Shown here: piece after piece, positions 31,513 through 39,605 of the stretch
How positions within the stretch are numbered: position 1 is the first letter of the stretch
How the letters are laid out: every line of letters starts with the position of its first letter
Assembly: GCA_910579515.1 (NCBI GenBank)
Contig: CAJTUV010000029.1
Location: forward strand, 1-45,182
Direction: 5' to 3'
Origin: an uncultured Hungatella sp.
GTDB lineage: Bacteria; Bacillota; Clostridia; Lachnospirales; Lachnospiraceae
Length of the DNA stretch: 45,182 nt
Notes under the pieces: model-generated
Told to the model about the DNA's origin: nothing
Databases searched by the model: none
The model's input: the letters and a program-made list of their open reading frames with translations, nothing else
Translations under genes and position numbers: made by a program

Positions 31513-31662
31513 GTGCGCACAAGAATTACACTGGCATGTACAGAATGCAAACAACGTAATTACAACATGACGAAGGATAAGAAAGCCCATCCTGACAGAA
31601 TGGAGACAAAAAAGTATTGCAGATTCTGTAAAAGGCATACTATGCACAAGGAAACAAAGTAA
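31513..31662 (+). CDS. rpmG: Ribosomal protein bL33
   Basis: 49-residue protein starting with a GTG (MRTRITLACTECKQRNY) behind GGAGGTGGAAG. The zinc ribbon has four cysteines (CTEC near the start, CRFC near the end), so this is the zinc-containing C+ form of L33. It lies directly before secE, as is usual in Firmicutes. It was placed by reading the sequence in frame to the TAA at 31660. Confidence 0.95.
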   Translation: MRTRITLACTECKQRNYNMTKDKKAHPDRMETKKYCRFCKRHTMHKETK

Positions 31663-31688
31663 TCAGGTTTAGTAAAGGACGTGAATTT

Positions 31689-31895
31689 ATGGCGGAAACA
31701 GCTAGCAAAGAAAAGACTGCAAAGAAAAAAAGTTTTTTCAAAGGCTTAAAGGTTGAGTTTGGCAAAATCATCTGGCCGAATAGGAAAACCGTGAGCAAGC
31801 AGACCATTGCGGTGGTTGCATGTTCCATTGCTCTTGGTTTAATCATTGCGCTCCTGGACCTGATTATTAAATTTGGTCTTAGTTTCATTTTATAA
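31689..31895 (+). CDS. secE: Preprotein translocase subunit SecE
   Basis: 68 residues: a basic N-terminus (SKEKTAKKK), the amphipathic segment with the conserved GLKVEFGKIIWPNRK, and one transmembrane helix (about 44-66). Length and order are typical of the short Gram-positive SecE that clamps SecY in the Sec translocon. It sits between rpmG and nusG. Confidence 0.96.
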   Translation: MAETASKEKTAKKKSFFKGLKVEFGKIIWPNRKTVSKQTIAVVACSIALGLIIALLDLIIKFGLSFIL

Positions 31896-31925
31896 CATGA
31901 TATCATAAGGGCAAAGGTGAATTGT

Positions 31926-32438
31926 ATGGCAGAGGCAAATTGGTATGTGGTCCATACCTATTCGGGCTATGAGAAGAAAGTGGAAGCCGATCTTAATAAG
32001 ACGATTGTAAACAGAAATCTTCAGGATCAGATACTGAAAGTGTTTGTTCCGATGCAGTCCGTTGTCGAGATCAAAAACGGGGTGGAGAAAGCGGCGGAAA
32101 AGAAGATATTTCCGGGCTATGTGCTGATTCATATGGTCATGAACGACGACACATGGTATGTGGTGCGCAATACCCGAGGCGTCACCGGATTTGTGGGCCC
32201 GGGTTCTAAACCGGTTCCATTAACAGACGAGGAGATGGCAGGACTTGGCGCGCCGCAGGACGTCGTTGTGGGCTTTGAAGTGGGAGATACCATTGTGGTA
32301 ACTTCCGGAGCATGGAAAGATACTGTCGGCGTCGTCAGATCCATCAACGAAGGAAAGAAGACCCTCACCATCAATGTCGAGATGTTCAGCCGTGAGACCT
32401 CGGTTGAATTGGCGTTCACTGATGTGAAAAAGATGTAA
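31926..32438 (+). CDS. nusG: Transcription termination/antitermination factor NusG
   Basis: 170 residues with the NGN domain (WYVVHTYSGYEKKVEADL, IFPGYVLIHM) and a C-terminal KOW domain (VGDTIVVTSGAWKDTVGVV). It binds RNA polymerase and couples it to Rho or the ribosome. I take the ATG at 31926 with AAAGGTGA upstream; a GTG nine bases earlier is in frame but closer to the site. Followed by the rplK leader. Confidence 0.97.
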   Translation: MAEANWYVVHTYSGYEKKVEADLNKTIVNRNLQDQILKVFVPMQSVVEIKNGVEKAAEKKIFPGYVLIHMVMNDDTWYVVRNTRGVTGFVGPGSKPVPLTDEEMAGLGAPQDVVVGFEVGDTIVVTSGAWKDTVGVVRSINEGKKTLTINVEMFSRETSVELAFTDVKKM

Positions 32439-32450
32439 CTTAAGGAACAA

Positions 32451-32479
32451 GTGGGAGGGACATCCCCCGACATTACCAC
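32451..32479 (+). promoter_or_regulatory. L1-operator mimic upstream of rplK
   Basis: GTGGGAGG begins the element at 32451 and TTACCAC ends it at 32479, with CCCCGAC between. GUGGGAGG and AUACCAC are the outer strands of the L1-stalk helix of 23S rRNA. Ribosomal protein L1 represses its own operon by binding such a copy in the message. The ribosome site AGGAGGT lies 12 bases further on. Confidence 0.8.
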
Positions 32480-32501
32480 AAAATTTAGGAGGTGCCTAAT
32501 T

Positions 32502-32927
32502 ATGGCAAAGAAAGTAACAGGTTATATTAAATTGCAGATTCCAGCAGGAAAGGCTACACCAGCTCCACCAGTTGGTCCGGCTCTCGGACAGCACGGCGTG
32601 AATATTGTGCAGTTCACAAAGGAGTTTAACGCCAGAACCGCTGATCAGGGCGACTTAATCATTCCGGTTGTCATCACTGTGTATGCAGACAGAAGCTTCA
32701 GTTTTGTGACCAAAACACCGCCGGCAGCCGTATTGTTAAAGAAGGCATGTAAACTGAAATCCGGTTCCGCTACGCCAAATAAAACAAAGGTAGCCACAAT
32801 CTCTAAAGAAGAGCTTCAGAAGATTGCGGAGTTGAAGATGCCGGATTTAAATGCGGCAAGCGTTGAGGCGGCTATGAGCATGATTGCAGGTACTGCAAGA
32901 AGTATGGGCATCACTGTTGAAGAATAG
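32502..32927 (+). CDS. rplK: Ribosomal protein uL11
   Basis: 141 residues with the typical MAKKVTGYIKLQIPAGKA start, PPVGPALGQHGVNI and the C-terminal rRNA-binding region ending in GTARSMGITVEE. It forms part of the GTPase-associated centre of the large subunit. ATG at 32502 behind AGGAGGT; an upstream reading would begin inside the L1 operator. Confidence 0.98.
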   Translation: MAKKVTGYIKLQIPAGKATPAPPVGPALGQHGVNIVQFTKEFNARTADQGDLIIPVVITVYADRSFSFVTKTPPAAVLLKKACKLKSGSATPNKTKVATISKEELQKIAELKMPDLNAASVEAAMSMIAGTARSMGITVEE

Positions 32928-32942
32928 TGACATCACAAAACC

Positions 32943-32970
32943 GTGGGAGGGCTATCCCCGACAATACCAC
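32943..32970 (+). promoter_or_regulatory. Second L1-operator mimic between rplK and rplA
   Basis: GTGGGAGG at 32943-32950 and ATACCAC ending at 32970, with TATCCCCGACA between; nearly identical to the element at 32451-32479. AGGAGG follows directly, so protein bound here would compete with ribosomes at rplA. Confidence 0.8.
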
Positions 32971-32985
32971 TAGGAGGTTATAATA

Positions 32986-33681
32986 ATGAAAAGAGGAAAA
33001 AGATACGTAGAGGCTGCTAAATTAGTAGACCGCACTAATCTTTATGAAGTAACAGACGCAATCGCATTGGTAAAAAAGATGTCTGTTGCTAAATTTGATG
33101 AAACCGTTGAAGTTCACTTGAGAACAGGCTGTGACGGACGTCACGCAGATCAGCAGGTTCGTGGAGCAGTGGTTCTGCCTCACGGAACAGGGAAGACAGT
33201 CAGAATCTTGGTTTTTGCAAAAGGCGCAAAGTTAGATGAAGCTCAGGCAGCAGGCGCAGACTTTGTAGGCGGCGAAGAGCTGATTCCGAAGATTCAGCAT
33301 GAAGGCTGGCTGGATTTTGACGTGGTGGTTGCCACCCCTGATATGATGGGCGTTGTTGGACGTCTGGGCCGTATCCTTGGACCGAAGGGCCTTATGCCAA
33401 ACCCAAAGGCCGGTACTGTAACCATGGATGTTACGAAAGCGATCAATGATATCAAAGCAGGTAAGATTGAATACAGACTTGACAAGACCAATATTATCCA
33501 CGTGCCAGTTGGAAAAGTTTCTTTCACAGAAGAGCAGTTGGCGAACAACTTCCAGACGCTTATGGATGCCATCATGAAAGCAAAACCAAGCGCATTAAAA
33601 GGCGCTTATATTAAGAGTGCTACCATCACTTCCACCATGGGACCTGGCGTGAAGCTGAATGTGGCAAAATTACAGGGTTAA
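32986..33681 (+). CDS. rplA: Ribosomal protein uL1
   Basis: 231 residues with the L1 hallmarks VEVHLRTGCDGRHADQQVRG, GRLGRILGPKGLMPNPKAGT and the final TMGPGVKLN. It makes the L1 stalk, which guides deacylated tRNA out of the E site, and is the probable repressor that binds the two operators described above. Confidence 0.98.
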   Translation: MKRGKRYVEAAKLVDRTNLYEVTDAIALVKKMSVAKFDETVEVHLRTGCDGRHADQQVRGAVVLPHGTGKTVRILVFAKGAKLDEAQAAGADFVGGEELIPKIQHEGWLDFDVVVATPDMMGVVGRLGRILGPKGLMPNPKAGTVTMDVTKAINDIKAGKIEYRLDKTNIIHVPVGKVSFTEEQLANNFQTLMDAIMKAKPSALKGAYIKSATITSTMGPGVKLNVAKLQG

Positions 33682-33694
33682 TCGCACTTTCCTG

Positions 33695-33723
33695 TTGACA
33701 TTCTTTATAGATTATGATAAAAC
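33695..33723 (+). promoter_or_regulatory. Possible promoter before the L10 leader
   Basis: TTGACA at 33695-33700 is a perfect -35, but the -10 at 17-base spacing (TAAAAC, 33718-33723) is poor. It would let rplJL be transcribed apart from rplKA. Confidence 0.4.
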
Positions 33724-33735
33724 ATAAAAAGTATT

Positions 33736-33855
33736 GAAAGCCGAAGACAGCAGGTGCCGCAAGGCATAAGTTGAATACGCCTGCCGAGGACCTGTACAAG
33801 ATTCACGAACGTGATTTGCAGACCTCTCTGTCTTTGTGCAGAGAGGTTTTCTTTT
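33736..33855 (+). promoter_or_regulatory. L10 leader (rplJL) with attenuator terminator
   Basis: The leader has the L10(L12)4-binding region seen in Firmicutes (GAAGACAGCAGGTGCCGC, then GTTGAATACGCCTGCCGAGG) at 33743-33791, and a terminator made of ACCTCTCTG (33822-33830) with CAGAGAGGT (33839-33847) and a T-rich tail. When L10-L12 is in excess, binding favours termination before rplJ. Confidence 0.85.
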
Positions 33856-33912
33856 ACCCGTAAGTATTTTTCGGACCTCAATACGAAATCAATAGAAGGA
33901 GGCAGACTACTC

Positions 33913-34401
33913 ATGGCAAAAGTTGAATTAAAGCAGCCTATCGTTGCTGAGATTTCCCAACTTCTTGACGGCGCACAGTCAGCGGTTGCAGTTGACTACC
34001 GTGGTCTGACTGTAGAGCAGGACACCAGACTGCGTAAACAGTTGAGAGAAGCGGGAGTATCTTACAAGGTTTATAAGAACACCATGATTCGTTTTGCAGC
34101 AAAGGGAACACCATTTGAGGCTATGGATGCAGACCTGGAAGGACCTACCGCACTGGCAGTATCCAAGACAGATGCAACCGCTCCGGCCAGAATTTTGGCA
34201 GAGTTCGCAAAGACTGCAAACAAACTGGAGCTTAAGGGCGGTGTCGTAGAGGGAACTTACTACGATGCAAAGGGGATGCAGGTGATTGCTACAATCCCGT
34301 CAAGGGAAGTACTTCTTGGCAAATTGCTGGGAAGCATTCAGTCCCCGATCAGCAACTTGGCTCGTGTGCTGAACCAGATTGCAGAAGCAAAAGAGGCATA
34401 A
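33913..34401 (+). CDS. rplJ: Ribosomal protein uL10
   Basis: 162 residues starting MAKVELKQPIVAEI, with VDYRGLTVEQDTRLRKQLR and the conserved YKVYKNTMIRFAA. It is the base of the L7/L12 stalk. ATG at 33913 behind AAGGAGG; an open reading from 33811 is part of the leader and terminator. The L12-binding C-terminal helix is present. Confidence 0.97.
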   Translation: MAKVELKQPIVAEISQLLDGAQSAVAVDYRGLTVEQDTRLRKQLREAGVSYKVYKNTMIRFAAKGTPFEAMDADLEGPTALAVSKTDATAPARILAEFAKTANKLELKGGVVEGTYYDAKGMQVIATIPSREVLLGKLLGSIQSPISNLARVLNQIAEAKEA

Positions 34402-34453
34402 TTTTTGGAGCATTCAAAATTAAGAAGAATAAAAATATGTGGAGGTTTTTAAA

Positions 34454-34825
34454 ATGGCAAAATTAACAACAGCTGAGTTTATCGAAGCAATCAAAGAATT
34501 ATCTGTTTTAGAGCTGAATGAATTAGTAAAAGCATGTGAAGAGGAGTTTGGCGTATCTGCAGCAGCAGGCGTTGTAGTTGCAGCAGCAGGCCCGGCAGCA
34601 GAGGTTGAGGAGAAGACAGAGTTTGACGTTGAGCTTACTGATGTTGGTCCTAACAAGGTTAAAGTTATCAAGGTTGTACGTGAAGCTACCGGCTTAGGCT
34701 TAAAAGAAGCAAAAGACGTAGTAGACAGCGCGCCAAAGGTAGTAAAGGCCGGCGTTTCCAAGGAAGAGGCAGAGGAGATGAAGACCAAGCTGGAAGCAGA
34801 AGGCGCAAAGGTTACCTTAAAGTAA
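34454..34825 (+). CDS. rplL: Ribosomal protein bL12 (L7/L12)
   Basis: 123 residues: N-terminal dimerisation helices (MAKLTTAEFIEAIKEL), an alanine-rich hinge (VVVAAAGPAAEVEEK) and the C-terminal domain VIKVVREATGLGLKEAKDVV, which recruits translation GTPases. ATG at 34454, GGAGG upstream. In most Firmicutes rpoB follows; here a terminator and a chemoreceptor follow. Confidence 0.98.
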   Translation: MAKLTTAEFIEAIKELSVLELNELVKACEEEFGVSAAAGVVVAAAGPAAEVEEKTEFDVELTDVGPNKVKVIKVVREATGLGLKEAKDVVDSAPKVVKAGVSKEEAEEMKTKLEAEGAKVTLK

Positions 34826-34931
34826 TAAAAAGTTTTTTAGCAAATAATGGGCGTCCTAAAACTATGAAAAATTGGGTTCATAGAAGGAGGGAATCCCCCT
34901 TTTCTTTCGAAAAATTGCTGTGTAAAAAATT

Positions 34932-34965
34932 TGGCATTGGGGTTCATTCTTCCAATGCCATTTTT
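34932..34965 (+). terminator. Intrinsic terminator after rplL
   Basis: TGGCATTGG (34932-34940) pairs with CCAATGCCA (34952-34960), followed by TTTTT. It ends the ribosomal operon. The 34826-35101 stretch otherwise holds a short G/C-rich inverted repeat near 34883 and A/T-rich sequence with no gene. Confidence 0.88.
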
Positions 34966-35101
34966 GCGATATTATGAGCGATAGAAGTAAACTTATCGGT
35001 TTTCGTATGCTGCTTTTGTTACATATTTCCGGTTTATCATATACTCTATGTTAAGTTCTATATTAATAAGAATAGCTAAATAAAAACAGGTGAAAGGAAG
35101 A

Positions 35102-37052
35102 ATGTGTGTGAAGTCGATCAAATCAAAAATCCAAATCAGTATGTTGTCGGTAGTGCTGGTCGGATCGGTGCTGATCGGTGTGATTACAGCCCTATTGAAC
35201 GCCAGCGGAATTGATGATGTCATAACAAAGACTTTGGGTCCCGCTACACAAATGGCTGCAGATGCTGTGGAGTGGAAAATGGGAAACTACTAGACGGCGC
35301 TTCAAGAGGCTGCCGCGTCTGATATTTTTCGGGAATCTGACCCTACTGCCCCTGAATTGATTCCGCTTCGAGAAGATATTGCCCAGCGCAATAGTTTTCT
35401 ATACATTGGAAAAATGAATGCCAGCGGATTTTCATCCATGGGATATAACTACGCTGAAGAAGATTATTTTCAACAGTGCAAGTCCACAATGAAACCGTAT
35501 ATCTCTGATATTATGAACGACGGCCAGCAGATGATCTTCCTGCTGGAGGTGCCTATTATTACTGACGGTCGCTTTGACGGCATAATCTATGGTGGAATCA
35601 GCGCTGATTTTCTATCGGACATTGTAAGTAATTTGTCTATGGGCAACAATGGTGTAGCCTATGTGCTGGACAATAGGGGAAATGTTATTGGTCATCGGGA
35701 TCCTTCTATTGTAGAGGAAGGCTCCAACATGATTGAAGCCGCAAAAACGGACCCTAGTGTAGCAGACGTAGCAGCTGTGAATCAGCGTATGCTTCAGGGG
35801 GAAACCGGTTTCGGGGCATATAATTTTTATGGCGACAATAAATTTGTGGGGTTCGCTCCCATTGATGGAAACCAGAAATGGAGTATCGCCATTGAGACCA
35901 GCCAGCGGGAACTCAAATCTACTTTGGATCGGAGCATTATGCTGACAGTTTTGGTAGTAGCCCTTGTTACTCGCCACATTCCCTGTGGCAATTAGAGTAG
36001 GCAGGTCTATCTCTAGTCCAATTCAATCCTGTGTTGCTCGGCTTGAGAAGATGGCCGATGGAGATTTGCACACACCGTCTCCCCATGTAAAGTCCAAAGA
36101 TGAAACCGCTCAGCTTGCCGGGGCTCTGGAAACTATGCTATCCCATCTAAACGATGTGGCGCAGGATGTGTCTTATCATTTGGGAAGAATGGCTCAAGGA
36201 GATTTCCATGAAACCATCACTCGTACATATTGGGGCGATTTTGTAGCCATGGAGCAATCCATAAAGGCAATCCACAATTCCTTGAAAGATACGCTTTCCC
36301 AAATCAGTCAATCCGCCGGAACTGTGGCGAGCAGCGCCGTTCAGGTATCCAGCGGTGCTCAATCTCTGAGCCAGGGGGCAGCAGAGCAAGCCAGCGCAAT
36401 CCAAGAACTCTCCGCTACTTCTGACAGAATCGCAGAGAATGCCAGACAGACCACAGCTACAGCAGAGGAAGCTGAGTATTTTGTGGCCCAAGCAGGTGCG
36501 CAACTGGGAGTCAGTATGAATTATGTTCAAGAGCTGAACACCGCTATGGAGAAAATTTCCGATTCCTCCACGAAAATCAGCAAGATCATTGATACGATTG
36601 AAAACATTGCGTTCCAGACCAATATCCTGGCCCTAAACGCTAGTGTGGAGGCTGCCCGGGCAGGCAGTGCAGGAAAGGGCTTTGCTGTGGTGGCTGATGA
36701 GGTACGCAATTTGGCTTCTAAGTCTGATGCGGCGGCTAAAGCTACCAAGGAGCTGATAGAAAGTTCTATCACTGCTGTCGCGGAGGGTGGCCAAGTAGTT
36801 GCTAAAGTAACCGAATCGCTGGATAAGACCAGCTCTATCGCAGAAAATGTAACGATTAAAGTGGAGGCGGTTGTAGGAGCAGTAGAAAGCCAGACTACCG
36901 AGATCTCCCAAGTTACTGAGGGAATTGACCAGATATCTTCCGTTATCCAAAGTACTTCTGCCACTTCGGAGCAAAGTGCCGCGATTGCGCAGGCGTTATC
37001 TGACCAATCCCTGTTGATGAATAACTTAGTGCGTAAGTTCCAGCTGAATTAA
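35102..37052 (+). pseudogene. Broken methyl-accepting chemotaxis receptor (TAG and frameshift)
   Basis: If repaired it would be a chemoreceptor of about 650 residues: N-terminal membrane helix (SKIQISMLSVVLVGSVLIG), an extracellular double-Cache-like sensor (about 35170-35930), a second helix, a HAMP region, and the signalling tip with IAFQTNILALNASVEAARAG. Two lesions break it. An in-frame TAG at 35291-35293 interrupts the sensor domain, with the same frame continuing (TALQEAAASD). Near 35960-35966, in the second membrane helix, the reading switches frame by one base; the downstream frame resumes as LLATFPVAIRVGRSI. Start is uncertain (ATG 35102 or GTG 35108, both behind GGAAG). Loss of function is likely unless the sequence is wrong. 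Confidence 0.88.
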
Positions 37053-37071
37053 AAATAACCTGTACCAGAGA

Positions 37072-37115
37072 GTGTGTCCCATAGTCGTTACATGACTTTT
37101 GGGATACACTTTTTT
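37072..37115 (+). terminator. Intrinsic terminator after the broken chemoreceptor
   Basis: GTGTGTCCCA (37072-37081) pairs with TGGGATACAC (37100-37109) with one wobble and an inner AGTC/GACT, followed by TTTTTT. Confidence 0.85.
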
Positions 37116-37147
37116 GGCATAGTATTGTGCTATTTGTACAAAAAACA

Positions 37148-37176
37148 TTGACATGAGACCAGAATAGGACTATAGT
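37148..37176 (+). promoter_or_regulatory. Sigma-A promoter of the intact chemoreceptor
   Basis: TTGACA at 37148-37153, a 17-base spacer and TATAGT at 37171-37176. No sigma-D (flagellar) promoter pattern was found here, so this receptor seems not to be under the flagellar regulon. Confidence 0.78.
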
Positions 37177-37225
37177 ATGTATAAGGGAAAGGTTTTATAA
37201 TTTAAGAGGAGGAGGCTTTTACGAA

Positions 37226-38902
37226 ATGAAACCAGCAATGAATCAATCGAAAATGACGTTAATACTGAATACAATTACGGTGGTATTGTCTCTTTTTATC
37301 ATAGGTTCATTTGCCATGCTGCTTAATTTCAGCGGTAAAGTGCAACAGGCTATGACAAGCCGTTATGATCTGACTTCAAATGCGAATATATTTATTGACG
37401 GATCCACAACGCTTACTGACGAGGTCAGAGCATATGCGGCGACGGCAGACGAGAGACATTATAATAATTATTGGAATGAAGTAAATGTCGATAAAAACAG
37501 AGATACTGGCTTGGCCAATATGCAGGAGATTGGTTTGACGACGGAAGAGCAGTCGTTGATTGATCAGATGTCTAATTTGTCTAATACCTTAGTTCCTTTT
37601 GAAGAGGCTGCGATGGATATGGTTCGTGCAGGGCAGAAGAGCGAGGCTATTGAGGCAGTCTATGGAGAATTTTACCAGTCTACAGTGACTCAGATTCACC
37701 AGATCCAAAAGGATTTTTTAAATGAGCTGGATGCGCGGACTTCAAGTGAAGTGAAAAGCTTGTTGGCAGTTCAGTCAGGAATCGGTGTATTTGTATTCTT
37801 TTCTGTCATCGTTGTAATCATAGCTCAGGTTGTCAGCTTTTTCATGATTCGGAAAAAAGTAATCGCTCCGATTATTGCCGTTCAAAAAGAGATGGAGGAG
37901 ATTGCAAGAGGAAATCTTTCTTCGGATTTTGATATGGAGCCGGATACTTCCGAGATTGGCCGCTTGATTGGCGCGATCTTACATACCAGGAGCGAGATGA
38001 AAAAATATATTTCTCACATTTCCCATACGTTGTCTCAGATTGCCAAGGGGCGTTTAGATTTAAAGGTGGATATCGAGTATGCAGGAGATTTCCATCCAAT
38101 CCAGGTATCTTTAGATACGATTTTAAATTCTCTGAATTCTATGCTTCGCCAGATTGACATGGTGGCAGAACAGCTTACAGGAAATGCAGATCAGGTTGCC
38201 GGAAGCTCTCAGGGATTGGCTCAGGGCGCCACAGAGCAAGCCAGCGCCGTAGAGGAGTTATCTGCTACTTTGAACGATTTGTCTGATCATATGGGTTCTA
38301 TAGCAGAAAATGCAGAGAAGGCTCATGAGTTTACCAGCCAGGATTCTAAGGTTTTGGATCTGAGCGCACAGCAGATGAAAGAGATGCTTCAGGCTATGGA
38401 TGATATTTCTCATGCTTCCAATGAGATTAGTAAAATCATCAAATCTATTGAGGATATTGCATTTCAGACGAATATTCTGGCCCTTAACGCGGCTGTGGAG
38501 GCGGCTCGTGCAGGCGCAGCAGGGAAAGGCTTTGCGGTAGTTGCAGACGAGGTGCGCAACTTGGCTAATAAGAGCCAGGAGGCATCTGGAAATACAGGCC
38601 TCCTTACTCAAAACACTGCTCAAGCTGTGAAGAGAGGCGTGGGCTTGACTGAGACCACTGCTAAGACTTTGAATACGGTTGTGTTAGATTCTCAGCAGTC
38701 AGCTACTTATGTAAAAGAGATTGCCACAAGCCTGGCTCATCAATCGGAAGCTCTTCAGCAGGTTAATTTGGGGATTGAGCAGATCTCCAGCGTTGTTCAG
38801 ACAAACTCCGCTACTGCAGAACAAAGCGCAGCTGCGGCAGGAGAACTTAGTACACAGGCAAAGCAGTTAAAGAGTTTGGTTGGTCAATTCCATCTTCGTT
38901 GA
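37226..38902 (+). CDS. Methyl-accepting chemotaxis protein (4-helix-bundle sensor)
   Basis: 558 residues. Membrane helix about 11-33; an extracellular helical sensor of about 150 residues of the four-helix-bundle MCP type (EVRAYAATADERHYNNYWNE is characteristic); second helix about 186-207; HAMP to about 265; a second HAMP-like region; and a cytoplasmic signalling domain with the conserved tip IAFQTNILALNAAVEAARAG followed by GKGFAVVADEVRNLA. It sends a signal to CheA-CheW at the cell pole; the ligand is unknown. AGGAGGAGG lies upstream of the ATG. Different sensor type from the broken receptor before it, so they are not simple duplicates. Confidence 0.94.
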   Translation: MKPAMNQSKMTLILNTITVVLSLFIIGSFAMLLNFSGKVQQAMTSRYDLTSNANIFIDGSTTLTDEVRAYAATADERHYNNYWNEVNVDKNRDTGLANMQEIGLTTEEQSLIDQMSNLSNTLVPFEEAAMDMVRAGQKSEAIEAVYGEFYQSTVTQIHQIQKDFLNELDARTSSEVKSLLAVQSGIGVFVFFSVIVVIIAQVVSFFMIRKKVIAPIIAVQKEMEEIARGNLSSDFDMEPDTSEIGRLIGAILHTRSEMKKYISHISHTLSQIAKGRLDLKVDIEYAGDFHPIQVSLDTILNSLNSMLRQIDMVAEQLTGNADQVAGSSQGLAQGATEQASAVEELSATLNDLSDHMGSIAENAEKAHEFTSQDSKVLDLSAQQMKEMLQAMDDISHASNEISKIIKSIEDIAFQTNILALNAAVEAARAGAAGKGFAVVADEVRNLANKSQEASGNTGLLTQNTAQAVKRGVGLTETTAKTLNTVVLDSQQSATYVKEIATSLAHQSEALQQVNLGIEQISSVVQTNSATAEQSAAAAGELSTQAKQLKSLVGQFHLR

Positions 38903-38929
38903 CAGAAAATAATTTTGAAACATGTATTG

Positions 38930-38979
38930 GAGAGGGTGTAGCGAAAACTCTTTTTGAGCATTGTATCTTACACTCTCTC
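38930..38979 (+). terminator. Stem-loop after the chemoreceptor gene
   Basis: GAGAGGGTGTA (38930-38940) pairs with TACACTCTCTC (38969-38979) with one wobble, but the U-run after it is poor (TTAAAATGTTTT). Confidence 0.45.
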
Positions 38980-39026
38980 TTAAAATGTTTTGTATGCTAT
39001 AAAATGATTTTTACACGGTATTTGTC

Positions 39027-39055
39027 TTGACAACGAATAAGCAAGGTGATATAAT
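39027..39055 (+). promoter_or_regulatory. Perfect consensus promoter of the cold-shock gene
   Basis: TTGACA at 39027-39032, exactly 17 bases, then TATAAT at 39050-39055. This is the sigma-A consensus in every position and the strongest promoter in the window. Transcription would begin near 39062, giving a leader of about 120 bases. Confidence 0.92.
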
Positions 39056-39083
39056 ATTTCTGTATTCTGAGTAGACTTTTGAT

Positions 39084-39142
39084 TCACATATTTTTGTAAG
39101 TCATTCAGCTTCAGATGGTTTACAAAAATATGTGATTTTTTT
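39084..39142 (+). promoter_or_regulatory. Terminator-like hairpin inside the cold-shock leader
   Basis: TCACATATTTTTGTAA (39084-39099) pairs perfectly for 16 bases with 39120-39135, around a 20-base loop, and is followed by a run of seven T. It begins only about 22 bases after the predicted start and lies 40 bases before the csp ATG, so it acts as an attenuator, or as the end of a short RNA. Confidence 0.8.
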
Positions 39143-39184
39143 GTCTCACCGAGAGTTCTAATTATTTTATATAGGAGGTACCCT

Positions 39185-39388
39185 ATGAATAAAGGTACAG
39201 TTAAGTGGTTCAATGCAACAAAGGGTTACGGTTTTATCACCAATGATGAGACGGGAGAGGAAGTTTTTGTTCACTTCTCAGGTATTGTGGCTGACGGCTA
39301 CAAGACTTTAGAGGATGGTCAGAAAGTGACTTTTGATCTTGCAGAGGGAAACCGTGGTATGCAGGCTGTAAACGTACAAGCTGTATAA
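39185..39388 (+). CDS. Cold-shock domain protein (CspA/CspB family)
   Basis: 67 residues with the RNA-binding motifs KGYGFI (RNP1) and VFVHF (RNP2), and starting MNKGTVKWFNATKGYG. It binds single-stranded nucleic acid and keeps messages unfolded. AGGAGGT is just before the ATG. The strong promoter and the leader hairpin suggest abundant but regulated expression. Confidence 0.96.
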   Translation: MNKGTVKWFNATKGYGFITNDETGEEVFVHFSGIVADGYKTLEDGQKVTFDLAEGNRGMQAVNVQAV

Positions 39389-39427
39389 TTTGAATACGTT
39401 CCTATTAGCTATTACCCAAAATAAAAG

Positions 39428-39477
39428 AGCCAGAACCTTTCATTGTGTCATTACATAAGTTAGGTTTTGGCTTTTTT
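39428..39477 (+). terminator. Intrinsic terminator of the cold-shock gene
   Basis: AGCCAGAACCT (39428-39438) pairs with AGGTTTTGGCT (39462-39472), one wobble, and a T6 tail. Confidence 0.85.
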
Positions 39478-39538
39478 CAGTTAAAAATTATTAAGTGCTG
39501 GAGCCAAGTTATCATTAGTGCAATCATTTTTATAAAAA

Positions 39539-39552
39539 TGAAAGCGCTTACA
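39539..39552 (+). promoter_or_regulatory. Catabolite-responsive element (cre) match before uxaB
   Basis: TGAAAGCGCTTACA fits the cre consensus TGWAARCGYTWNCW at every position. It lies just upstream of the -35, so CcpA bound here could activate or block; LacI-family uronate regulators recognise similar sequences. Confidence 0.7.
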
Positions 39553-39560
39553 AAAAGTGC

Positions 39561-39589
39561 TTGCATTGTTTTTTTAAATAGTGTATAGT
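39561..39589 (+). promoter_or_regulatory. Promoter of the tagaturonate reductase gene
   Basis: TTGCAT at 39561-39566, a 17-base spacer and TATAGT at 39584-39589. Confidence 0.7.
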
Positions 39590-39605
39590 TGAAATTAGAA
39601 GCAGC

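Noticed and set aside
33811..33912. N-terminal extension of L10
   Set aside because: Falls on the leader attenuator and lacks a ribosome site; the family starts at MAKVELK.
34986..35100. Sigma-D (flagellar) promoter for the chemoreceptors
   Set aside because: A CCGATAA-like string occurs on the wrong strand and without TAAA at 15 bases; the intact receptor has a clear sigma-A promoter.
35291..35293. In-frame TAG in the chemoreceptor as recoded pyrrolysine or selenocysteine-like readthrough
   Set aside because: A frameshift breaks the same gene further on, and the fold (chemoreceptor) has no use for pyrrolysine. A nonsense mutation is simpler.
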